DNA of 64,000 nucleotides, taken from NCBI GenBank assembly GCA_016081115.2, contig CM071930.1, positions 23,875,520 to 23,939,519 on the forward strand. Direction: 5' to 3'. The notes beneath the pieces are model-generated. The model was given only the letters and a program-made list of their open reading frames with translations. It made no database searches and was not told where the DNA came from. Positions 44,111-56,699 of this stretch are shown here, in pieces. The number at the start of each line of letters is the position of its first letter. Within the stretch, counting starts at the first letter, position 1. The position numbers and the translations under genes were made by a program. This DNA is from Rehmannia glutinosa. Its lineage: Eukaryota; Streptophyta; Magnoliopsida; Lamiales; Orobanchaceae.

Positions 44111-45554
44111 TGATACGTGTAAAATATACGTGCATTTTGGAGCTTAAAATGGTATATAATTGATACATTTACATGTATATTTAATGTGTTTTACTTGGTT
44201 TCCGTAGAAGGGCATGATACTGCGTATTCTTGTAATTTTTATAGGAAACAGAGCTTAATTGAAAAAATATCAGTTGGAAGGCCCGGATATGACTGACGAA
44301 TGAAAAAAAAAGATCAAAAAGACAAAGAAACCGGACAAAAACTAGTCACACGGCCGGACCGTGTGGGACCACACGACCGTGTAACCCGTCCGAAGATGAC
44401 ATGTATGTGTGAAGTTGGGAGAAAACAGGGGATGAAACCAAGCCGCACGGCCGGACCATGTGAGAGCCACATGACCGTATGGAGTGCCCGTGTGAAGCTA
44501 CACGGCCGGACCATGTGACGCGCTATGGCGGATTTTTGTGTCCTTTTCCCATTCAAACTCTACAACTGATCTCTCCAAGCACCTATGTAAGGACCCAAGG
44601 GCTGCACGAAAATAACAACATCCATACATCATACAATACATCAAAATACACAGGAACACAAGATCAAAGAACTTCTGAGAGAGGAGGGCTAGGTTACGAA
44701 GAACACCACAAAACCTTTCACATCTATGAAAGCACAAGAACTTTGAAGGCTTGGAAGGAAGATCCATCCTGACAAGAAGGGGTTTTCTTTCTTAGTTTAG
44801 ATATCTTGTCTGTACTTAAACGATGTCACAATGTTGATTTCAAGTTTGTCTATAAATTTGTTATCAATGTTTGACTAATCTTTCGGATCTTAGAGCATAA
44901 TCAAAACTGTGGATTCATGTTAAATCTTGATTAATTGTTTTCTTATTAATTCATATATTCTATTTTATTAATTTGAGTGCTTATTCTTAATTGCTTTTTA
45001 TTTGATCAATAATTAGCATGATATATTTGTTAGTGCAAAATTTGGAAGAGGAGTTCTAATAAAGACGGAAATCGAATTCAGACATAAACGAGTGTATCGA
45101 GTTGGGAGACCTACAACTATTTGTGGGGAGTCATTCAATTCATAGATCTTCTGGGAGTTAATAATAGTTGTATCGAGTCAGGATACCTATAATTGTTATT
45201 AATCTACTATTTATACGCCTCCCAGGAGGGGGAATAGACTAACTTAGGAATTGAACCCATAGAATTGCATGAATTGGTATTGTTAAATATTAATTGGATT
45301 TAATATTGAAGAAGCATGTTGGGATTATATGTCTAAGGTTGCTTTCGTAGTTGTTGAAAATACTTGTGGGGTTCGCAAATTATTTATTTCTTTTTATTTT
45401 TCGATTTTTATAACCATTGACATCCGGTCGCTTCAATAAAATTGGAATACGATGTTATTATAGCCTAAATGTTTCGTAGTCAATCCCTGAGGAATACGAC
45501 CTTGCTTGCCATTATTCTATAAACTACATTGTACACTTGCAGTTATAAGATCCA
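44111..45554 (+). repeat. Ty3 (Tat/Athila-type) LTR, plus orientation
   Basis: It begins TGATACGTGTAAAATATACG and ends '...cttgcagttataagatcca'. It is followed after ten bases by TTTTTGGCG (45561-45568), the start of the TGGCGCC... primer site typical of Tat/Athila elements. The motif 'gaggaatacgaccttgcttgcc...tacacttgca' near the end is characteristic of these LTRs. Sequence diverges after TGGCGA, so only LTR plus a partial primer site remains. Confidence 0.6.
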
Positions 45555-45571
45555 AATATATTTTTGGCGAA

Positions 45572-45780
45572 CATCGAGAGGAGGCGCCACTTATCCGGGA
45601 GCACCAGCGAAGAATCTCTTTCCATGATATCGCTGGGTGAGAGTCTTGATAGGCCACCTCCTAGATCACATGTATGGGCGTCTTCCTTGGGAACGCCAAA
45701 GGAGGATCCTCACATTGGGGAATACAGATGGAGTGTCTTGGGGCCGCAAATCGTCTCTCCGGGAAATTTTTAATAAATCT
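45572..45780 (-). repeat. Ty3 3' tail fragment left of the Copia insertion
   Basis: Phrases such as 'ttgggaacgccaaaggaggatcctcac' and 'gagtgtcttggggccgcaaat' match the repeat units at 54180-54600. This is the other half of the same Ty3 tail, separated by the 8.4-kb Copia element. Confidence 0.65.
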
Positions 45781-46952
45781 CAAGTGGCTACGATAATCTG
45801 AGGAGGGGTGAATAGATTATCCCATAAGTCTTTTTCGAATGATCAAGCAAAGATAAAACGAGAATGCGGAAAATAAACAACACACGTTGATTTAAAGAGC
45901 TTCACCCCACCTAGGAACTACGTGCTCTACCACCCCAGTATATCCGGGATGAGTTTCGAAAAAGAAAAAGAAGTTTTATTAATTTCCACAATTAATACAA
46001 CGCCACCTTTGAGGATTACCACAATCCTATTACAACACCTTCAAGGAGATTGCCACAATCTTCCTTCAACACCTATGAAGAGTACCACACTCTTCAACAC
46101 CTAAGATCACCCAAGTGTGCTCTTACCACAAGAACAACAAGAAGGATATCTTGTTTTGGATGATGGACAAAAATCAAGATTACAACTCGATAATGATACA
46201 AATATTGAGTGTAAGTGTAATCAAGAATGAAAAGCCTAGACCACAAGAGTGTGCAAGTGAAAGTATTTAGGCTAGTACAACAAGATTTTGACAATGTGTT
46301 TGCTTGTATGCTTTTGCTTGTATGTTGTGTTGTGTCTTGTTGCTTGAATGGATCCTATATTTATAGGAGAGGTCTTGGTTTGATTTCGAGACATTGGCTC
46401 CTTGAGAGTGATTTACGCAAAAATAATGTAATTAAACTCAAGAAATAGGCATTAGAAATCAACCCCTTAAATTTGAAAAAAGTAAAAAGATTCGCTCTAA
46501 AAACCGAACGGATATTTCTTTCAAAATCGTTCATAGCGGCTTGTTTGGCAAAATCGCGAGAGATAAGATTTTGAAAGATTTTTCACGAAAATCATAAGAC
46601 CGGTCGTACGATGTATCCGACCGGTTGACCCACTCAATGTTTGGGGTTTAAAATACAAAATAGAGTTGTTCAAAACGCAACTCCAGGCACCGGCCGACAT
46701 TCCTATTTTCCTTCCATCCCGTTTTTGTTTCAAAACACAACTCAAAATTGCCCTATAGTTTTAATCCAAAAGTCCAACACGAGACAAAAGTGTTGTCCAA
46801 TTTTTATCGAAAATAAACTTCAAGAAATACTCCAAAAAATTAGTAAAAATATTTTATGTCGATCGGGAAGGACAACATTTTGAAACATTGTTTTGGTGTA
46901 AAACTCATTTAAACAAAATCATCAAAATCATGATAAAAATATTTATCTAACA
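45781..46952 (-). repeat. 3' LTR of Copia-1 (outer end slightly truncated)
   Basis: The 1172-bp LTR on the minus strand opens TGTTAGATAAAT at 46952 next to a polypurine tract. Its far end stops at CAAGTGG, missing about 8 bases relative to the partner LTR (52907-54174). It shares the 'ggtgaatagattatccc', 'accccagtatatccgggatg' and 'ttgacaatgtgtttgcttg' segments, but lacks part of the GACCGGTC repeat region. Confidence 0.85.
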
Positions 46953-46972
46953 AACTCCCCCTTTTGATGATT
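46953..46972 (-). other. Polypurine tract of Copia-1
   Basis: The minus strand reads ATCATCAAAAGGGGGAGTT immediately before the LTR's TGTTAG. A second similar run (ATGATTCCAAAGGGGGG type, about 47358-47380) lies 400 bases upstream; several such tracts are a described feature of Sireviruses. Confidence 0.75.
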
Positions 46973-48174
46973 ACAAACCAAAACAATTTTTAAGAATATT
47001 TTGAAAACAAAACAATTTTCCGATCAAGGAGTAAACTATCCGTTTAGAATAATAGCAAACTATACATAATAACCAAATTGAAGGGAGTTAAGATTTTTAA
47101 AGATATTTTACAAAAGCTTTCTATCAACAAGACAATAAGAAAGTCAATACACTTTTTTAGCTTTTACAATGTAAACATGAAAATCATGAGCTTAGAAGCT
47201 CCCCCTGTCAAGAACAATCATAGATCATGAATATAAGTCCATAATACATCCAATGGACTAAGTATACTTCACAGTTTTTGGCTTTAAGGAGCCATAGCTT
47301 ATAACTTCTTTCGCGAGCTTTTATTAGCTTCTTTGAGCTAACGAGCCAATTTTCCTGTTTCTCCCCCCTTTGGAATCATCAAAAAGAATGTGAGCACGAT
47401 AAAAACATAATTCATATATAAATCAAAGTGCGCTAAGTAGTCGTTTTATCGAACTTTTGGAATTGTAAGCTTAAGGCCAATGAACAAGGGAGAAGATGAT
47501 AATTTGAAATACAAAAGCTCGTTTGAGTGAAGAAATATGATCTCCATAAGGGTAAGAGACTTTTAAAAATGAGAGTATCATGTAATTTGTGAAGTTTTCT
47601 TTGCGACAATTCATCGAACACTTGGCGGACGTTAAAAATGGAAGAAGTTGTATATAACCATTGTAAATGTAATCAAGCCAAAAATTTTATCACCAAATCA
47701 ATGTATACAACATCCAACCATCAACAATTAATGAGCTCAACACATTCATATGAAATATGCATCAATATATTTACATATAATGCAAATTTTCAAGGGTTCA
47801 ACCCAATTGAGCTTAGGGAGTAGAATTCTTACCATTCAATCGGTAGAGATGAGCAATAATGATGATAATCGAGCATAATGAAGTCCAAGAAATAAAATTG
47901 ATACAATAAAACAAATTTGAAGTGAATATTGTGTGCAAATGACAAAGGGGACGGAAAAAAAGAGTTGAAAGAGCCAAAATGGCTAAGTCTAGGAACAGAA
48001 ACGTTTTTAACCAAAAAGAATGCTTAGGGCGACCGGTCAAGGGCTAGGCCGACCGGTCGACCTCATCCCAGTCAGCTCACTGGTTCAGTCTGTTTTTCAA
48101 AATCCAAAGTTTGAACCAAAAATCCGATTTTTCGCCCCTAAGTTTTAAAAACATGCAAAATGCAATCATAGACC

Positions 48175-49830
48175 TCATTCAATATGCATTATGCCTAACC
48201 GAGCTTGTATTGATGCAAAAGTCTCGGAAGATAGCGGTTTTGTAAAAATGTCCGCCAATTGATCTTGAGATGGTACGAAAGATATCTCAATTTTTCGTTT
48301 GAAAACACAATCCCTTAGAAAATGATGGCGAATCTCAATATGTTTAGTACGGTTATGATGAACCGGGTTTTGAGCAATATTTATAGCGGATATGTTATCA
48401 CAAAAGATAGGAACATTTTCAAAAGAACATTTATAATCCGCTAAGGTTTGTTTCATCCAAAGAAGTTGAGTACAACAAAAAGCCGCGGAAATATATTCGA
48501 CTTCGGCCGTTGAAAGTGAAACACAATTTTGTTTCTTTGAAAACCAAGAAACTAGGCAACCGCCCAAAATTGACATGATCCTGAAGTACTTTTACGATCA
48601 TCAATATTACCCGCATAGTCCGAATCACTATAACCTTTAAGAGAAAAATTTTCATTCTTTGGATAAAATAAACCATATTGAATAGTGCCTTTTAAATATC
48701 AAAAAATCCTTTTAACGGCACTCATATGAGATTCTTTTGGATTGCTTTGAAAACGAGCACATAGGCATACGATATGAAGAATGTCCGGTCTACTAGCGGT
48801 TAAATAAAGTAAACTACCAATCATACCTCGATACTTTGATTCATCCACGGACTTGCCTTTTTCATCTTTGTCAATTTTGACATTTGTTGCCATAGGGGTA
48901 GAGACGGTTCTTCCTTCTTCAATGCCGAACTTTTTCAAAAGTTCTTTTGTATATTTTGATTGCGAAATATAAATACCTTCTTGGCATTGCTTAATTTGAA
49001 GTCCAAGGAAGAAGTTAAGCTCCCCCATCATGCTCATCTCAAATTCACCTTGCATAAACTTAGAAAATTTCTTGCACAAGGGTTCATTAGTAGCACCAAA
49101 AATGATATCATCAACATAAATTTGCACAAGTAAACAATCTTGCCCTTTTTCAAACACAAAGAGAGTAGTATCAACTTTACCTCTTGTAAAACCATTTTGT
49201 AAAAGAAAAGAGCTAAGTCTATCATACCATGCACGGAGTGCTTGTTTTAAACCATACAAGGCCTTTTTAAGTTTATAAACATCATTAGGCCTAGAAAAAT
49301 TTTCAAACCCCAGAGGTTGTTTTACATAGACTTCTTATTGAATAAAACCATTTAAAAAAGTGGATTTAACATCCATTTGATAAAGTTTGAAATTTTTAAA
49401 ACAAGAATAGGCAAGTAAAATGCGAATAGCTTCTAAACGTGCTACGGGTGCAAATGTTTCATCATAATCAATACCTTCTTCTTGACAATACCCTTGAGCT
49501 ACTAACCTTGCCTTGTTTCGAACGATGTTGCCTTGATCATCGTTTGTTCCATTTTTGTACCAATAATTGTTTGAGATGGAGGACAAGGTACCAATTCCCA
49601 TACATCATTTCTTTCAAATTGATTCAACTCATCTTGCATTTCTAAAAACCAATCCTCATCTTCAATAGTCTCCTTAGCATTTTTAGGCTCCTTTTGAGAT
49701 ATAAGAGCTTTCTCGGCAAATTTTCTTTGGGTCATCACTTTATCAAGGGGATCACCAATAATAAGATCTTTTGGGTGATCTTCTTTAAATTTCAATGCCA
49801 TAGGAAGATCCGAAGTATCACCTTTGTCTT
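48175..49830 (-). pseudogene. Copia-1 reverse transcriptase and RNase H
   Basis: Minus-strand coding with breaks. From 49601, NIVRNKARLVAQGY, FAPVARLEAIRIL and QMDVKSTFLNG lead to 49259, where MYGLKQALRAWYDRL and the catalytic YVDDIIFGATN are present, then SRPDILHIVCLCARFQ. RNase H runs from 48576: LVSWFSKKQNCVSLSTAEVEY, IFCDNISAINIAQNP, RTKHIEIRHHFLRD and DQLADIFTKPL, stopping at 48175. In-frame stops and frameshifts (about 49330, 48700, 48560) make it inactive, though catalytic motifs survive. No extra ORF lies between the stop and the LTR (46973-48174 is non-coding), unlike the env-bearing elements at 1-7 kb and 26-31 kb. Confidence 0.9.
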
Positions 49831-49831
49831 C

Positions 49832-51216
49832 TTAAGGAACATTTGAAGTGGATGGTTCATCACTTGAGGTAGAAGGTTGATCATTTTGAGCATCATTTTG
49901 AACAATGGGTTCACTAATATCTTCTTCATCACTATCGTCATTGGGTATCCTTTCAACACCCGATGCTTCATTGAATTTTACATGAATGGATTCTTCAACG
50001 ACCATACTAGTCTTATTGTAAACCCGATATGCTTTGCTCTTGGTTGAATACCCCATAAATATTCCTTCATCGGCCTTAGGATCAAGTTTGTCTAATTGAT
50101 CCTTTGTATTCAAAATAAAGCATTTACATCCAAATATTTTGAAGTAACTAATATTTGGAGTTCTTCCTTTCCAAAGCTCATATGGAGTTTTATTCATTTT
50201 AGGACGAATATAAACTCGATTAATGACATAGCAAGCGAGACTTACGGCTTCGGCCCAAAAATATTTTGGAAGGGAAAATTCATTGAGCATGGACCGACTC
50301 ATCTCTTGAAGTGTCCTATTCTTCCTCTCGGCTACTCCATTTTGTTGAGGTGTCCTTGGAGCCGAAAAATTGTGTGCATATCCCTTGGTTTCACAAAAGA
50401 CTCTAAATTCACCATCAAATCTCCACCTCGATCACTTCAAATAGACTTAATATTGTCTTCCTTTTCATTCTCAATAAGTCTACACAACTTAACAAACTCA
50501 TTAACGGCATCGCTTTTATTTGCAAGAAAAAGAGCCCAAGTATATCTAGAAAAATCATCGACAATAACGAAAGTGTAATGTTTTTCACTTAGACTAGCCG
50601 TACCAATAGCCCCATACAAATCTAAATGAAGAAGTTGTAGAGGCTTGGTTGTGGAAATTTCATTTTTGGGCTTAAAGCTACTCTTAACTAATTTGTTCTT
50701 TTGACAAGTGTCACATAAGCCAAGATTTTCAAAATTCAATTTGGGTAGTCCTTTTACATGTTGGTTTTTGTAAATATTTTTCAAATACTTGTATCCAACA
50801 TGTCCAAGTCGCCTATGCCATAAACTCGTTAAATCATTATTGGCGACAAGACAAGAAAAATTTTGACTAACCAAATCACTTGTACAAATTTTGTAAAGAT
50901 TGCCTTTTCTATTTGCTTCACAAATAATTTCATCATTTTTAAGAATAAGGTATTTTTCTTTATTGAAAACAACATTATCATTTGAATCACAAAGTTGGCT
51001 AACACTTATCAAATTAAACTTAAGCCCTTCTACTAAAAGAACATTACTAAGAGAGAAAGAAGAGTTACGAATTTCTCCATTTCCAAGAATTTGTCCTTTG
51101 CCATTGCCGAACATGACCATACCCTCTTCTTGGAGCTTGATGTTGGTAAAAAGTTCTCTCTTTCCGGTCATATGGCGTGAACACCCGCTGTCCACGAGCC
51201 ATTTTGAATCCTCCAT
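49832..51216 (-). pseudogene. Copia-1 protease and integrase
   Basis: The 260-codon open stretch from 51216 begins with the aspartic protease motif WLVDSGCSRHM. It continues through the integrase zinc-binding HHCC region (LWHRRLGHVGYKY ... CDTCQKNKLV) into the core (LLHLDLYGAIG, VIVDDFSRYTWALF). It stops at 50437 just before SDRGG; the frame then shifts and resumes at 50302 (FSLPKYFWAEAV, NKTPYELWKGRTPN, IFMGYSTKSKAYRVYN), ending at 49832 in a Ser/Asp-rich linker. The product would mature the polyprotein and integrate cDNA, but the stop plus frameshift in the catalytic core inactivates this copy. Confidence 0.9.
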
Positions 51217-51299
51217 GGTTGTTATAGCCCCTATTACCTACAAATGAACCGCTTTTAGGTACCCTATAGTCTTGGGGTCCATGGGGGTTAGTCTTGAGA

Positions 51300-52850
51300 T
51301 CTTTGGGCCTCCAAACATAGCTAAAATTGTTCTTCAATTTACAATGAGCAACATAATGACCAACTTTACCACAATAAAAACAAATAAGATTGTGGGCACT
51401 ACTAGCACGAACAAAAGTCGGACCTTGGTCATTTTTCTTTGAAATAGGTTGAAAAGGTTTATAACCAAGTCATAATTTGGAATGCTCACCTCTTTGCGCA
51501 TTTAAAATTTTTGTAGCTTTGTCCGTACTTATGTTAAAATGATGCACATCCTTTTTTAAACATTCAAGATCATTGGTGAGCGATTGTTTTTCGGTTTCAA
51601 GAGTATGGACTTTAGTAAGAGTAATAGTATGAGCTTTGTCAAGAGATTCATAAGAAGTAAACAATTTTTCCTTTTCAATTTTAAGCTCTTTATGCTCCTT
51701 TTTCAAAGTCTTGTATTTAGCAATCAAATTTTGAAATTCAATTTTCAATTCATCAAAATCACATTGCAATTCATCAACTAAGGAGGAAGTTGAGGAGTTA
51801 GAGCGTACCTCGTTATTTTCATCGTCTATGGCCATAAGACCATGTTCGGTTTCACCTTCCTCGTCAGATGTTACGAGTAGTTCATCCCAAGTTTTGACAT
51901 CCGCATTTAGAGCCTTCTTTTTCGGAAAAGACTTTTTCTTCTTTTGTTCCCCCTCTTCGAGTTTTGGGCAATCGGCTATGAAGTTCCCGGATTTTCCGCA
52001 TTTAAAACACGAGTTGTCTCTCGGTTTTCTTGCCTTATTTTTATTCACAAATTTTGCAAATTTTCGGACAAGTGCGGCCATCTCTTCACATCCTCATCAT
52101 TATCATAATATGAATTATTTGAAGAAGATGCTAAACCTTTAGGAATATTTTGCATACCCGATTGAGTGTTGGATGGTTTGGAATTTTTCCTCTCCTTGAA
52201 GATATACTTCGTAGATGAGGAGGTTCCCAATGAGCTCATCGAACTTGAGTGTTTCGAGATTTTGTGCTTCCGTGATAGTCGTCACTTTTTCGGACCATGA
52301 GCGGGGAAGAGCGTTTAATACCTTGGTCACCTTGTCTTCTTCGGAGATGACCTTCCCAAGAGCCACAAGAGGATTGACAATGTTGTCAAGCCTTTCCACC
52401 ATTTTTGATATGCTTTCACCATCATGCATATTGAAATTTTCAAAGTCTTTAACAAGCATGGTTTTTTCTTGCTTGTTTGACCTTCTTGGTTCCTTCATAT
52501 ATAGTCTCTAATTTTTCCCAAACTTCATGTGCCGACCTTATGCCTCTTATGCGGTTATACTCGGTGGCGGTAAGAGAGCAATGTAAAATGTTTAAGGCCT
52601 TACCGTTTAGAGAGAAAGCCTTCTTGTCATTTTCATCGAACTCCTTGAAAGACTTGGGAGCTGAGGTGCCGTCTTCCAATTTCTTGGTTGGTTGAGCAAC
52701 TCCTTCAATAACCACATTCCAAATGTCAAACCCGCACCCTTGTAGAAAGCACTCCATACGGTCTTTCCAAAATGCGTAGTTGTTGGCGTCGAATAACAGT
52801 GGCTTGTTGGTGGAGGCGCCGATGGTGAGATAAGTTTCATTCGTAGCCAT
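51300..52850 (-). pseudogene. Copia-1 gag with coiled coil and two zinc knuckles
   Basis: ATG at 52850 (MATNETYLTIGASTNKP), 45 bases beyond the primer site. UBN2-type gag features follow: NNYAFWKDRMECFL, ALNILHCSLTATEYNRI, HEVWEKLETIYEG, MVERLDNIVNPL. Frameshifts occur near 52450, 52240 and 52080. The last part (52081-51470) has zinc knuckle CFKCGKSGNFIADC, in which Asn replaces the usual His, then about 100 residues of Lys/Glu/Leu heptad-like sequence predicted as coiled coil. A second knuckle CFYCGKVGHYVAHC (intact CX2CX4HX4C, about 51385-51345) lies downstream of a stop at 51470. Confidence 0.88.
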
Positions 52851-52892
52851 GGATCTTTCCTCTTTACTCGAACGAGCTAGCCAAAGAGTTTT

Positions 52893-52904
52893 ACTTTGAT
52901 ACCA
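52893..52904 (-). other. Primer-binding site of Copia-1
   Basis: The minus strand reads TGGTATCAAAGT two bases after the LTR end, a variant of the initiator-Met tRNA primer site (TGGTATCAGAGC, as at 57980). Confidence 0.8.
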
Positions 52905-52906
52905 CT

Positions 52907-54174
52907 TGTTAGTCCAAGTGGCTACGATAATCTAGAGGGGGGGTGAATAGATTATCCCGAATTTTCAAATTGCGCCCTCTTTTTCGAATGATCAAGCAAA
53001 GATAGAAACTATAAATGTGGAAAATAAATAACACACGTCGATTTAAAGAGCTTCACCCCACCTAGGGACTACGTGCTCTACCACCCCAGTATATCCGGGA
53101 TGGGTTTTGAAAAAGAAAAAGAAGTTTTATTAATTACCACAATTAATACAACACCACCTTTGAGGATTACCACAATCCTCTTACAACACCTTCAAGGAGA
53201 TTACCACAATCTTCCTTCAATACCTATGAAGAGTACCACACTCTTCAACACCTAAGATCACCCAAGTGTGCTCTTACCACAAGAACAACAACAAGGATAT
53301 CTTGTTTTGGATGATGGACAAAAATCAAGATTATAACTCGATAATGATAATACAAATATTGAGTGCAAGTGTAATCAAGAATGAAAAGCCTAGACCTCAA
53401 GAGTGTGCAAGTGAAAGTATTTAGGCTAATACAACAAGATTTTGACAATGTGTTTGCTTGTATGCTTTTGCTTGTATGTTGTGTTGTGTCTTGTTGCTTG
53501 AATGGATCCTCTATTTGTAGGAGAGGTCTTGGTTTGATTTCCAGACATTGGCTCCTTTTTGGAGAGTGATTTCTGCAAAATATAATGCAAATAAACTCAA
53601 GAAATAACTGTTAGAAATCAACCCCTTAAATTGGGGAAAAACTGTCTGAAAACCCAATGGATAGTTTGCTGTCAAAACCGTATAGCGACCGGTTGCGCAG
53701 AGATAAAATTTTGAAAGTTTTTTCTTGAAAATACACAGGGGGACCGGTCGACGGGGGGTCCGACGGTCGACCCCTGTGTGGACCGGTTGGACTCGTCCAA
53801 AATACAAAACAGAGAGTTCTGAATTCAAAACACAACTCCCAGGCACCTGTCGCCCTGAGGTCGACCGGTCGCCCATACCGGTCGCCCTATGGGTCGACCG
53901 GTCACCCTATGGGTCGACCGGTCGCCCTCCCTGTTTTTCTTCCATCCCATTTTTCTATTTCAAAACACAACTTAGGTACGGGTTGCCCTATAGGGCGATC
54001 GGTCCAACACTAGACATAAGTGTTGTCCAATTTTTATCGAAAATAAACTTCAAGAAATACTCTGAAAAATTAGTAAAAACATGTTATGTCGATCGGGAGT
54101 ATCGGGACAACATTTTGAAACATTGCTTTGGTGTAAAAACTCATCAAAATCATGATAAAAACATTTATCTAACA
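52907..54174 (-). repeat. 5' LTR of Copia-1
   Basis: The 1268-bp LTR, read on the minus strand, runs from TGTTAGATAAATG (54174) to CTAACA (52907). It contains several GACCGGTCG(C/A)CC palindromic repeats at 53865-53930. The flank ATCT (54175-54178) matches ATCT at 45777-45780, a probable remnant of the 5-bp target duplication. The 215-codon frame across 53725-54372 on the plus strand is spurious. Confidence 0.88.
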
Positions 54175-54179
54175 ATCTG

Positions 54180-54600
54180 GAGGAGTTTATCTGATCCGGG
54201 AACGCCAGATTGGAGCATCTTTGAAGGCCACGAGGTCATCTCCCTCGGGAACGTCGGAGAAAGGTCTTCGCATCGGGGACGCGAAATGGAAGTGTCTTTG
54301 GAGGCCGCAGGGCTCCTCCCCCGGGAACTTTGGATGAGGGTCTCCACATCCAAAAATGCCGGATGGAAGTGACTTCTAGGGCCGCAAGAGCACCTTCCCC
54401 GAGAACACTGGAGGAGGGTCTCCCCTTCCAGGAATGCCAGATGAGAGCATCTTCGGAGGCCGCAAGGGTGCCTTCTCTGGGAATGCCAGATGGGAGCGTC
54501 TTCAGAGGCCACAAGGGTGCCTCTCCTGGGAATGTCAGGGAAGGGTCTCTGCATCTAGGAACGTTGGATGGGAGCATCATCTAAGCTATCTTAGATTTCC
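54180..54600 (-). repeat. Ty3 3'-region tandem repeats (~78-bp composite unit)
   Basis: About five to six diverged units alternate a ~49-bp segment (GGGAACGCCAGATGGGAGC...GGCCGCAAGGGTGCC) with a ~29-bp segment (GGGAACGTCGGAGAAGGGTC...). It lies just 3' of the minus-strand Ty3 integrase, where Tat/Ogre-type elements typically carry tandem repeats. Confidence 0.7.
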
Positions 54601-54739
54601 CTCATCAGAAGAGATGTTGATTAGTTGGTGATAGTGAAAATAAGACTTGTTTGGAGAAAACGTAATAACTTGTTTATTGATACGTAAAAGCTTGATGCAA
54701 AAACTGAAAAGAAATTATAATGGGGAGACCGAGTACTTC

Positions 54740-56699
54740 CGGTGCCCAATAAGTTCTTAAGGATAATATCTCCAGAGATTGTTGGTGTTCCATGTACAAG
54801 GAATTTCGTTGCCGTCCATGCTATGTAACTTGCAAGCTCTTGGCTACACCAATTCTACGACCTTGTATAGTCCTTCCTAGTTGGGTCTAGCTTTCCACGT
54901 GGTCCATAACTTCAGCTTTCCATAGGACAAGATCTCCTACTTAGATGTTTTGGGGGCATACTAGGAAGTTGTAGGTTTTGGCTATTCTTCTCTTGTAAAC
55001 TCCGGTTCTATTGAAGGAATTCTCTTTGAGCTCTTCGATTAAGTCGAGGTTGACTCTCATGTTATCATTGTTTATTTCCGAAGAATAGTTTTCCACCCAT
55101 AGCTTGGCTCATATATTTCTATGAGGATGACTATCTTGGCTACGTAGGCTAAGCTGAAGAGAGATTTGTTGGTAGACATCTGGTGGGTCGTCCGGTAGGC
55201 CCATTGAACATAGGGAAGTTCTTTTGCCCATTTCCCCTTGGTTGCTTCCCACGTTGTCTTGATGTGATTAATTATGGTGCGGTTAGTCACTTTCTCGCTG
55301 ATTCCCAACCGATGTAAAGAATCGTTTGATTTTCTTCTCCTGGTACCACCGCCAACTTGGCTCCTTGAACTGAGTTATAATGTCAGATACTAGTGCTTGG
55401 GGGATCCCGAGCTGACGGATGATGTTCTTCCAGAGAAAGTTAATGACTTCCTTATCTGATATCTTTGTGAGTGGTTCTATTTCTACCCACTTAGTGAAAT
55501 AGTCGACTGCCACAATTAGGAACTTCTTCTGGGCTTGTGCTAAGGGAAAATGTTCCACTATATATATATTCCCACTGTGCGAAGGACAAGGGCTCTCCAA
55601 CTGCTGCAATGCTTCAGCGGGGAGATGTGTAATTGTTGCGTGTTCTTGGCATGGACGACAATGCCTTACCAAACTTTTGACATCCTTCAAGAGAGCTGGC
55701 CAAAAGTAGCCTTGTCTTTAGGTCTTCATCCAATACCCTTCCTCCTAAGTGGGTGCCACAATTTTCTTCATGAAATTCTCTAAGTATGTAGTGGCTTATT
55801 CAGGAGCCAAGCACTTCAGGTAGGGTTGAGAGAACCCTTTCTTGTAAAATTCTCCATCTATCATCACAAAGTCGGATGCTCAATTGTGTAGCTTTCGGGC
55901 ATCCAAGAGGAGTTAAAGGGCGACTTCTCTCTAAATACTGAATGATTTTGTCTTTCCATGAAGGGGCTTGTTGCATGGTGTTGAGTACTCGACCTTCGAG
56001 TTCTCTAGCTCCAGGCGACTTGACACAAGGAGGGTAATAGCTCTACTGCTGATGACAGCGAACTGGCCAAGCGGACCAGTTGGCCAGCTTTGATATTCTC
56101 CTTACGAGGGATCTATGTGACCAATTTTTTTCGAATCTGCTCATTAGTTCCCTCATGGCGGTGAGATACTTGATCATCTTATCCTCCCTGGCTTCGTAAG
56201 TTCCATCTACTTGGATGGCCACGAGTAGGGAGTCACTGAAATTGGTGAGCCCCCTGGCTCCGACGACGAGGGATAGTCTTCCTTCTATCATCAAAACTTC
56301 ATACACTGCCTCGTTGTTATAGGCAAGGAATTCGAACTTGTCTACATACTCCGACCGATATCCAGTGGGTTCTCCAGTATAATTCATGATCCACTCCCGA
56401 AAGAGGTGGATGAGCCATCCACGTATGATTTCCATTTGGAGGGCTGGTCATCTGTCGCTGCTCCGTGAATCTCCACTAGGAAGTCGGCTAATACTTGGCC
56501 TTTGATGGTGGGTCAAGGCTGGAACTTTATTCCATGTTCACTAAGATCCACTGTCCACTTTACCATTTATCATAAGGCGGGGAAACTGGTGAGCACTTGC
56601 TTTAGTGGGTGATTAGTTAGAACTATGATCGAATGCGATTGGAAGTAATGCATGAGCTTCCGGGCATAAGTGACTAATGTTAAGCTAGCTTCTCAATAT
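54740..56699 (-). pseudogene. Tat-lineage Ty3 pol remnant (RNase H, aRNH, integrase)
   Basis: Reading leftward from 56699: Ty3 RNase H (LVTYARKLMHYFQSH, VLTNHPLKQVL, then KGQVLADFLVE), and a second archaeal-type RNase H with FEFLAYNNEAVYEVLM, FSDSLLVAIQVDGTYEARED and MRELMSRFE (56360-56110). The integrase follows with VKSLVRHCRPCQEHA zinc-binding residues, VAVDYFTKWVEIEPL (catalytic Asp) and LVSDIITQF (TDNGTQF degraded), ending near 54740 (KVGDLVL-like VGDLVLWKAEV). The additional archaeal RNase H is the mark of the Tat lineage. Numerous stops and frameshifts are present. The Copia-2 LTR at 56700 cuts it on the upstream side. Confidence 0.85.

Noticed and set aside
44300..44772. Open frames on both strands around 44.3-44.8 kb
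   Set aside because: They fall inside the Ty3 LTR (44111-45554) and derive from its repeated CACGGCCGGACC-type wording.
53725..54372. 215-codon plus-strand open frame
   Set aside because: It spans the Copia LTR boundary and the Ty3 tandem repeats, has no domain, and arises from GC-rich repeat sequence.
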